Shown in pieces: positions 57,241-64,000 of a stretch of 64,000 bases of DNA. A model generated the notes under the pieces. That model was not told the DNA's origin. It worked only from the letters and a program-made list of their open reading frames with translations, and searched no databases. Position 1 is the first letter of the stretch, and every line of letters starts with the position of its first letter. This stretch comes from Triticum aestivum (Eukaryota > Streptophyta > Magnoliopsida > Poales > Poaceae), in the NCBI RefSeq assembly GCF_018294505.1, contig NC_057796.1:266577981-266641980 (forward strand), read 5' to 3'. The translations under genes were made by a program, and so were the position numbers.

Positions 57241-57800
57241 CTAAGCTCCTCCTGACAATTCACAACCTGCCCGACTATTGGTCTGGGGGGAGGGGCAATC
57301 CCTCCTATTCCTCGGCGGCAGACAGCCGCCCCTGAGACGATGTGAACGGCAAGGGAGAGGATGGCGGGGAAGCATTGTCGGGCCAACTATTTTTCTCCTC
57401 TTGCAGTTGGGTTCGGTCCACGAAAACTCTACCGGCTCGCTCTGGCACGACACCCTCACAAACGGCACCCTGTAGATGCTCGATCCTTCAATATCTGGTG
57501 GATGCTCCATCTGGGATCGATACTCCCATGACGGCTCCCTCACGATCGGATTCGGTGAATCTGTTTGCTCCATGGCCCAGAGGAGCAGCTCTATGTACTC
57601 CCGCGCGACTCCCTCCGGGAGTATCGCCGCCTTTTCGCTCTATTGCAGATATTTGGCCATGGATGTCGCCGTCGCCGCTAGTTGGTCCTTGTTGTCAAAC
57701 CAAAACTGTATCTCCAACATCCTAGCTAGCTTCACAGGGTCGCCGTCTGCGGTCCTCACTTATCGGTTGTACTCCTCCATCGATCTACTTCTCCAGAGCA
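57241..57800 (-). pseudogene. Unrecognised ORF family, left member of an inverted pair
   Basis: I do not recognise the family. On the minus strand a frame reads KLARMLEIQFWFDNKDQLAA, a stop near 57640, then EYIELLLWAMEQTDSP, YRVPFVRVSCQSEP and a basic KRRKIVGPTMLPRHPLP tail to a stop at 57241. The part before 57573 has at least two stops. The same landmarks in the same order occur on the plus strand at 58755-59240, so the two derive from one gene. Upstream of each are repeats of the AGGAGAGGAGCGGCGCTGG type. It may belong to the surrounding CACTA element. Confidence 0.5.
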
Positions 57801-57819
57801 CTTTCACTCGCCGGCGGTG

Positions 57820-58020
57820 GTTTTTGAATGGAAGAGGAGAGGAGCAGCGCTGGTTTTGGTTTAGAACGGGAGAGGAGCGACGCTGGTTTTGGATTGAAAC
57901 AGGAGAGGAGGGGCGGTGGTTTTGAAATGGAATAGGAGAGGAGCGGCGCTGGATTTAGATTGGAACAGGAGAGGAGCGGCAGTGGTTTAAGAGGAGAAGA
58001 GCGGAAGAGCGGCGCTGGTC
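57820..58020. repeat. Purine-rich repeats upstream of the left ORF
   Basis: Repeats of GGAGAGGAGCGGCGCTGG with TTTTGGATTGGAAC spacers, inverted relative to CTCTCCATCATCTCC / CAAAACCACC repeats at 58340-58700 upstream of the right ORF. Confidence 0.7.
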
Positions 58021-58240
58021 TTGGAAGTATTTTTTTTTGTTTTGCGTATTTTGGGTCAAAGTTTGACCACGTACTGTATTTGACAAGCAAAATGTGAATG
58101 CATGTCACCAAAAATTGTATCGTTTGGTTCGTATCTGAATGTACTTTCAAATTATATTATTTTTTGCAACGTAGAACCTATATTTTATTTGCGAAAATCA
58201 TGGTCAATTATGACCCAGAATAAAAGGGAGACTAGTTAAT
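58020..58240. other. MITE-like insertion between the inverted ORFs
   Basis: GGGTCAAAGTTTGACC (58049-58064) and GGTCAATTATGACCC resemble internal motifs of Stowaway-like MITEs. Borders are not resolved. Confidence 0.3.
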
Positions 58241-58754
58241 GTGGGGTCGCTTTCTTAATTGAAGGGTAAATTGATTTTGATATTGATCCAGTCACAGCGC
58301 GCCGGCCTTCTCGTCGAATCCTAAATCGCTGCCACACGCTTCTCTCCCTCTTCTCCATTGCAAAACCACCTCCTCTCCTCTCCATCATCTCCATTCCGAA
58401 ACCACCGTCTCGCCTCTCCCTCTTCTCCATTGCAAAACCACCTCCTCTCTCCTCGGACGAGGATCCCCTGACGTAGCCCATCCTGCCATTGAGACACTGA
58501 CACATGGGTCCCACCAAGCGCGGGGCCCACCTGTCAGCGACCGAAAGGCAGGGGAACCTCTCCTCTCCATCATCTCCATTCCAAAACCACCGTCTCGCCT
58601 CTCCCTCTTCTCCATTTCAAAACCACCCCCTCTCCTCTCCATCATCTCCAATCCAAAACCACCGTCTCGCCTCTCCCTCTTCTCTATTGCAAGACCATCG
58701 TCTGTCCTCCCATCTTCCAAAGCTAGCACCGGACCACTCAGAAGGACATCTATG

Positions 58755-59240
58755 GAGGGGATGCAGCAGTGAATCAGGCAGATCGCCGGCGGCGACCAGG
58801 CAAAGTTAGCCAGGTTGAAGGAGATCCTTACTTGGTTTGACAATGAGTGGGATATTTCGAGGACGGTGAGGGTCATGTGGCAATGTATGCGAAAGAGCGA
58901 GACGACGGCGATGAGGGCAGCGATGTACTCCTCGGCAGCAGTCACGCTGCAGTCCTTCAAGTTCATCGAGTATCTCCTCTGGGCGATGGAGCAGACAGAT
59001 TCACCCGAGGCGGAAGTCAGGCGGAGGTGGTGGGCGTACTGGTCGAAGGTCGAGCACCCAGAGGATAATGAATCGATCGAGTACGGTGTGCCGTTCGTGA
59101 GGGTGCAGAGCCAGCCAGAGCCACAGGAGTATTCGTTCTCCCACCGCAAGAGGAGGCTGGATGGCGCGACGTTGCTTCCCCGCCGTTCTCCGCGGTTCCC
59201 TCGATGCTCGCCTCGTTTCAACGGCGTCGGTAGGGTTTAA
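58755..59240 (+). pseudogene. Unrecognised ORF family, right member of the inverted pair
   Basis: After a frame with one early stop (58765-58767), 141 open codons start at 58815: KEILTWFDNEWDISRT, then a helical stretch, FIEYLLWAMEQTDSPEAE, YGVPFVRVQSQPEPQEY and a basic RKRRLDGATLLPRRSPRF tail. The stop is at 59238-59240, directly before GTAAGC, a good splice donor. It resembles the left member (57241-57800), most clearly at LLWAMEQTDSP and VPFVRV. No known domain is recognised; length about 150-160 residues. Confidence 0.5.
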
Positions 59241-60066
59241 GGTAAGCTTCGCACTAACCTAATCTTCCATCTGCTCATGCTTACAATCAGTGTGCCAACT
59301 AATAAAAATCATGCTTACAATCAGTCTCCGAGTACTACGCCAATCACCCTAAAATAGCTCTAGACCTTTGGGTCAAAGTTGTGACACTGTGTACAAATAA
59401 AGAAAAATAGATTGGTGCTTCTTTCAGAAAAGAGTATACCCCTAGAAAACTACCAATATAAGCTATTAGTATTTTTTAAGTCTAAGCTACTAGTATTTGG
59501 TTAGAGGATTTGCTGCCGAGAAATTTCCGTCCACAGTGAGCGCCACACATCACACTGATGGTGGTGGATGCCAATGCTTAGATGGAGCAGGGTTGGCGTC
59601 GGTAATTTTTACTTGGCACCTCGCACTCTGCATATATGCCGATTCCATTCGTACATTTGTGCAGTTCCACCAAAATGCAGCTGAATAACCCTGTTTGCAC
59701 AGATGATGAAAAAGGCGTGATTAGATTATAGTGGCACTAGTTGATGAAACATACACTAATAAATAGAAGAAAATATTACATCATACTGGAAATCGACCCA
59801 AGTCTCCCCGATACACCTTCTGCCAGTGATGAACATCAGTGTACAGCGGTAGTACAAGGAGGGGCCTTGAGACATTCAAATCTCTATTTTTGTGCAGATC
59901 AACTAAAATTAAGCACCCTAGTTTGCAGAAACGCTTAAACATTAACAATGGGACTAGTTGATGAAACATACATTAACAAAGAGAAGCACTTTCTTTATCT
60001 ACATTGGAAATGAAATGATAGAGAGGACACTTGCTCTATTTTAACTGTATTATTACTTCATTTTAT
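59241..60066. other. Non-coding DNA with a repeated motif
   Basis: GACTAGTTGATGAAACATAC occurs at about 59738 (with CACTAG) and 59953, each followed by ACTAATAAA/ATTAACAAA and AGAAG. No gene is recognised. Confidence 0.5.
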
Positions 60067-60078
60067 CAGTGACACTAG

Positions 60079-60416
60079 GGTCGAGCAGGTGGCAAACGAG
60101 GTGTATCGTGCGTCGCAAGGATGAAGGCCGGCGGTGCCTAGACAACGATGCTGAAGCTGGCTCTTTCAGTCCCTATCTTCCCCCTGATGTTTCTGTGGTA
60201 GCATTTGGGTTGTAATCCAAACTTGGTCGAGCTAGTGCTGCGTCCCCTACCCGCCTAGCTTATGTGGCGAACTTGTCTCCTGCTAGTACTCAGTCCGTTC
60301 TAGTAGTAGTTGCATAACTGCCCGTTTACACTGAGATGTTGTCAGATAATGGTTCTCTATGGTTGGGTTTCTTTAATGAAATCGGAGGGAACCCCCTCTT
60401 TCGATATATAAAAAAA
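60079..60416 (+). mobile_element. 5'-truncated LINE tail with target duplication
   Basis: It ends AATGAAATCGGAGGGAACC...ATATAAAAAAA, the typical 3' end of plant LINEs. CAGTGACACTAG (60067-60078) and CAGTGGCACTAG (60417-60428) form a 12-bp duplication with one mismatch. No RT remains. Confidence 0.7.
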
Positions 60417-60729
60417 CAGTGGCACTAGCAGTGCCAAAACATTGCCTCAAATTAATAGTGCCACTAGATTAAGGTGCAAAATAATAACATTACTGCTTTA
60501 TCATGGCAGTGCCAAAACAGTAGCACAAGAGCAGGATCAACATGCAGGATCTTTGGCAAATGGTCAGACCAAAAAGGAACATACCTCGTGATGGGAACCA
60601 TATCTGCAGTCAACGCCATTATAGAAGGGATGACACTAGTCACCAACATGGATGATTCAATTCATGGGACCTTTTGGTGCAGTTCCCCTAAAATGAAGCA
60701 ATGTCCCATGAGCTAGCAGCTTCTTCTTC

Positions 60730-60798
60730 TTCTTTTTCTTTTTTTAAGAAAAGGGCTCCAGCCCCGGTTCCATTTCCATCAGAAAACGAAACCCACAG
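60730..60798 (-). mobile_element. Very short LINE tail, minus strand
   Basis: The minus strand ends GGGGCTGGAGCCCTTTTC then an A-rich tail. AGCTTCTTCTTC occurs on both sides (60718-60729 and 60799-60810), a perfect 12-bp target duplication. Confidence 0.65.
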
Positions 60799-60810
60799 AG
60801 CTTCTTCTTC

Positions 60811-61490
60811 ATTAGTTGCAGTAAAATTGAGCAACATCAAGGTTGGTCGTGAAGCTCCTGGAGAGTAGGCGGACTAGGACAGTTGCATCTCTAACAACAA
60901 GAAGCAACTTATCTTAATGGGAAATTTAGCAGGACATGAAAAAAGTGCCATTGATTCATATTACTGGAGGCATTACATTGAAAACAACATTGGTTTAACG
61001 TGTCCTTACTTTTACCAGTGGGACTGCTACATTTTACCAGTGGCATTACATAAGAGCGGCTCGGGGCAACAAACATCAGAAGAGGATATCTGGGTTGGTC
61101 CCATTATTGTTCGGTATATAGCCACCTTATACTGTGTGAGGCTAGCAAATCTAGTGCTAGACTTACTCTGTTGACTTGTCCCCCAGTCCCCACTTTCCTT
61201 CCTTTTTCAACCAATAGATCAGGTTTATATTGAGTTTGTACTGCATTCCCTTTATTTCCCTATTAGACCTAGAGACCAGTTGGATAGCCAGTCTCTGCTA
61301 CTTTTCGCCCCCATTATTTCCTCTTTCTACCAAGTCCTAGATTCAGGTAACAAATCTTCCCCCACCCCCACCCCCTTTCTTCCTTGTTTGAACCAAGTAC
61401 TACTACATTCGAGTGCATGAACTAGTTTTACCTCTTAACAGTAAAAAATTAGGTGGTTTTCGAACAGCCGATCGATCCTATCTACATGAG
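60811..61490. other. Non-coding DNA, nothing recognised
   Basis: It contains pyrimidine-rich stretches (61180-61440) and scattered CAGTGG(C/G)A motifs. There is a possible splice donor GAG/GTATGT on the minus strand at about 60584, but no supported gene. Confidence 0.4.
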
Positions 61491-61499
61491 GGGGCCTGA

Positions 61500-61935
61500 G
61501 AAATAGTAAAATATACAAATGCAGCGACGTCTGGAGCTCGGGAAGTAGAGCAAGGACGGTTTCGAAGGAAGTTATACCTGAGGGTCGCCGGGATGTCGCT
61601 AGGTGGGCGGCGGGAGACCGGATCTGCCCACACTACGGCAGCGAGGAAGAAGGGGTGGGAGGCCCTCCCTCGCCAGCGATGCTTGGGAGAGAACGACAAG
61701 GCACGCTGATCGGGACGCGCCGGCAGTGGGTAAGAGCCGTCACCGAGGACGACCGCGTGAATGTTGCACCTTCTCACCTTCCCCGACGGAGAGGATCCGG
61801 CCGGATCTATGACCAGCGGTGAGTAGAGAGAGAGAGTGTGGCCACCGCTGTCGTGTTTAGATCTGGAGAGGACGAGGCAGCGTGAAGAGAGCAACACTAG
61901 CAAGCAAGCGCGGAGGCTCCTTCCTATATAGTGGA
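61500..61935 (-). promoter_or_regulatory. Promoter and 5' leader-like segment, minus strand
   Basis: The minus strand has CACTATATAGGAAGG (TATA box near 61922-61932), then a GC-rich leader rich in CTCTCTC, and possible donors GGGAAGGTGAGAA (about 61775) and CTCAGGTATAAC (about 61575). A 175-codon frame overlaps it but shows no known domain and starts upstream of the TATA box, so I read this as a promoter and first exon of an unidentified transcript. Confidence 0.4.
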
Positions 61936-61962
61936 GTACTAGTTTTCTTTTGTCTAGCGGCC

Positions 61963-62354
61963 GGAGCTGGCTTGACCTCGGCAATGACTGTTGAGAAGTC
62001 TTCATGCACGTGCCCCGGAGGCGCAGTTGTCGTCATTTTGATCTGAAGCACCGGATTATAACATATAACACAAAAAATGCCACATGACAAGAAATCATAA
62101 CCTCAATTCCCATAGGAGACAAGATGAATCCCGACGGACAAACTAGACGAGGATCAAAGCTCAAATTAAAGATAAACTCGTAGAAAAGGGGTCCGTCGAT
62201 AGATGTCCTAATTAACATAGCCGGCTTGACCTAGATGGCAGCCGAGTAGTCTTCGTTCATGTGCCCCCAATGACTAGCCCAACTCAGTTGTCGCTGTTTA
62301 ACCCTCGCAGTGATTCGAAGCACATGACACCTAATTTTGCGAGATGACAAGAAA
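61963..62354. repeat. Diverged duplication, two units about 256 bp apart
   Basis: GGCTTGACCTCGGCA...AAGTCTTCATGCACGTGCCCC (61969 on) is echoed by GGCTTGACCTAGATGGCA...AGTCTTCGTTCATGTGCCCC (62223 on). Both are followed by CAGTTGTCG and a GATGACAAGAAA-type end. Confidence 0.7.
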
Positions 62355-63100
62355 CCTTTTTTTAGATTTCTCACCAGAACTACAGCCCTGTACAACACAG
62401 CCTGCATGATATGTAGACGATAGCCAATCCAGGCGTATCTGCTGGAGTTTGGTCACATGCATGGATGAACTGATCTTCCGTGTGTTGCAGGGATCGTCCA
62501 GGTACCAACATATGTACTTCTATTAACTCACCCGACTTGCGGGGCCGAGGAGTGTGCCTATGGTCGGTTCTCAATTGCGGTCCCACATGTGTGTGCAAAC
62601 GCAATATGACGCGCGTTCCATTCGGAGAGCGGCGTGCCAGACCGACCGACCGTCTGGAGTGCGACGCGAACGCGACGGGCGTGCTGTATACTCCGTACAT
62701 GTGTACCGCCGTTTTCTTGAGGCTTTGCTCCATGGCGCAATCCATGGATACAAAATTAGTATACTGTACTATTTAAAGGTCGAGGGCGGGGCTTTTCCCG
62801 CGCGGTAGGTGGGGCAGTTCCGCCTAGTCGGTTCGACAGAGACGCGAGAAGATGTGGGAGTAGGCTGCTGCAAACGTAGGGCTGTGTGATTTGACAGTGA
62901 GTTACTGCTGGACAGGTGGGGCCCGGTGATTTGACTTGCCATTATCATTTTAACTGCGGCGCTACGACCGGCTTGAGTCTCCCGATTCCTGACCACCTCC
63001 ATATAGGTGCCTCTCCCGATGCTCCACCATGTAGAGGCTGGCTCTTGCTTGAGAGCCCACTCCTCCACTTTTTCCTTGCCTCTTTCCCCCACATATGCAA
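62355..63100. other. Non-coding DNA, nothing recognised
   Basis: Overlapping short frames on both strands around 62480-62800 lack any known domain. Confidence 0.4.
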
Positions 63101-63104
63101 AAAT

Positions 63105-63480
63105 GCCATGTAAAGCGGGCTTATAGCCCACTATTGTACTTGATCCTATAGGTGCTAAGCCTGCCACATAGGCATAAAGTCTGATGTGGAAAGTTAATTA
63201 AGAAGAGAGAGACTAGTTTGGTGACCCCAGGAAGAAACGGTGATAAGCGCGTGTACCTAGATGAAGCAAACTTAGCAACTAAAAACTAAGCACCTATGCA
63301 TTGGGGACTTGAGTTGCTAAGCCATTTAATGCCCATAGCACCTCATCTAAGCACCATTTCGTTGGAAGAGGACACTCCTTGGCAAACGCAATAAATACTA
63401 CGAAGAAAGAGATAGAGAGAAGTAAACAAAAAATACTCTCATAGCCAACCTTATAGCTAACCTTGTTGTATGAGTGACTA
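63105..63480. mobile_element. MITE-like nest
   Basis: Inverted GCATAGGTGCTTAGT-type ends occur at about 63146-63160 and 63283-63298 (a ~150-bp unit), inside flanks with CTTATAGCCCAC and CCAACCTTATAGC motifs common in grass MITEs. Borders are uncertain. Confidence 0.35.
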
Positions 63481-63584
63481 AGTGATGACTATGTATGACA
63501 TGCCAACAACAGATAGCCTAACGCACCGTGTTAAATCTCCAAGGGCACGGCCGCGCGAGCGAGGCGACGGTCGTGGTAGGCGCG

Positions 63585-63760
63585 ACCATGATACGGGCTG
63601 CTGGCAGCCCTTGGATCTGAGATCGAACGGTCGCATGCTAAGTTGCTGAAAATTTGCAGAATAACCCTCCAAGATAGGATATTCACCCATAGGTCTAGAA
63701 TCACGCCATGCAACCATTCGATCTCAGATCCAAGGGCTCTTGGAAGCCCGTATCATGGGA
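63585..63760. mobile_element. Fold-back MITE with ~53-bp arms
   Basis: The arms 63585-63637 and 63707-63760 are inverted copies (ATGATACGGGCT, CCCTTGGATCTGAGATCGAA) with few mismatches and a ~70-nt AT-rich loop. Confidence 0.75.
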
Positions 63761-64000
63761 TAATGGAAAGCTTCGTATCACCTGTAATTTTCCTGACGCT
63801 TGACATGACATCGAAAGCCATTTAATTGGGCGTTGAGTAGACATGACATCTAATTGGGCCCCCATAGTACTGTGCATGAATCCATTTATCCACCAGGCAA
63901 GCCACTACCCTACCATTCGCACGCGCCCCCACTCGACATTTTTACAATCGATAAACCGCTCCTAGTCGTCCCGTCCTTTCACATTACGGCAGTTCCACTA
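63761..64000. other. Non-coding DNA
   Basis: A short direct repeat GACATGACATC...TAATTGGG lies at about 63804 and 63840. Nothing else is recognised. Confidence 0.5.

Noticed and set aside
61478..62005. 175-codon minus-strand frame as a protein gene
   Set aside because: It begins upstream of a TATA box and has no recognised domain; read as promoter and leader.

Overview
The window is plant nuclear DNA and almost certainly from a Triticeae grass (wheat, goatgrass, barley or rye type). It holds nested LTR retrotransposons with tRNA-primed PBS and polypurine tracts, CACTA termini, Stowaway-type MITEs, long GC-rich LTRs with plant TATA boxes, and plant gene pieces (F-box, GT31 galactosyltransferase). 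There are two assembly gaps (46072-46486 and 47844-48328). No bacterial genes, rRNA or intact tRNA genes are seen. The genus call is an inference from repeat style.

Layout. 1-463: 5' end of an F-box gene and, just upstream on the same strand, a first exon of a GT31 beta-1,3-galactosyltransferase-like gene. 553-880: a CACTA end. 881-5450: a long gypsy-type LTR with its PBS, split by a 1.4 kb solo LTR (1891-3294) of an Athila-like family. 5451-12440: one end of a CACTA element with a 27-bp array and a minus-strand multi-exon gene containing duplicated exons.

12445-43287: a 30.8 kb compound gypsy (Tat/RIRE2-like) element, A, with two 898-bp LTRs and a perfect GGGTA target duplication. The outer element reads on the minus strand. 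Most of its interior is occupied by a second, plus-strand copy of the same family, which begins exactly at its PBS and ends in a truncated 3' LTR, so the locus is a giant inverted repeat. Each copy carries gag, protease and RT remnants plus an antisense gene with its own TATA box that encodes a B3-like DNA-binding protein. Into the plus-strand copy have inserted (i) element B, 20299-34087, a nearly complete chromovirus-type gypsy element with 4-kb LTRs, TSD CGCGG, an extra ORF before gag with a dsRBD-like pattern, and a gag-pol broken by one frameshift and one stop; and (ii) solo LTR C, 36527-40682, TSD AGTGG.

43293-47170: non-coding DNA with tandem repeats and a gap. 47176-51766: solo LTR D, TSD TCCCG. 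51942-52135: Stowaway MITE. 52386 onward: another CACTA end with large subterminal repeat arrays, followed by a head-to-head pair of homologous unrecognised ORFs (57241-59240). 59241-64000: low-copy-looking DNA with two LINE tails, a promoter-like segment and hairpin MITEs.

No cellular pathway is encoded. The main biology is TE-borne: two accessory proteins carried by retrotransposons, a spliced acidic mini-ORF structure shared by unrelated long LTRs, and a natural hairpin locus that could feed small-RNA silencing.
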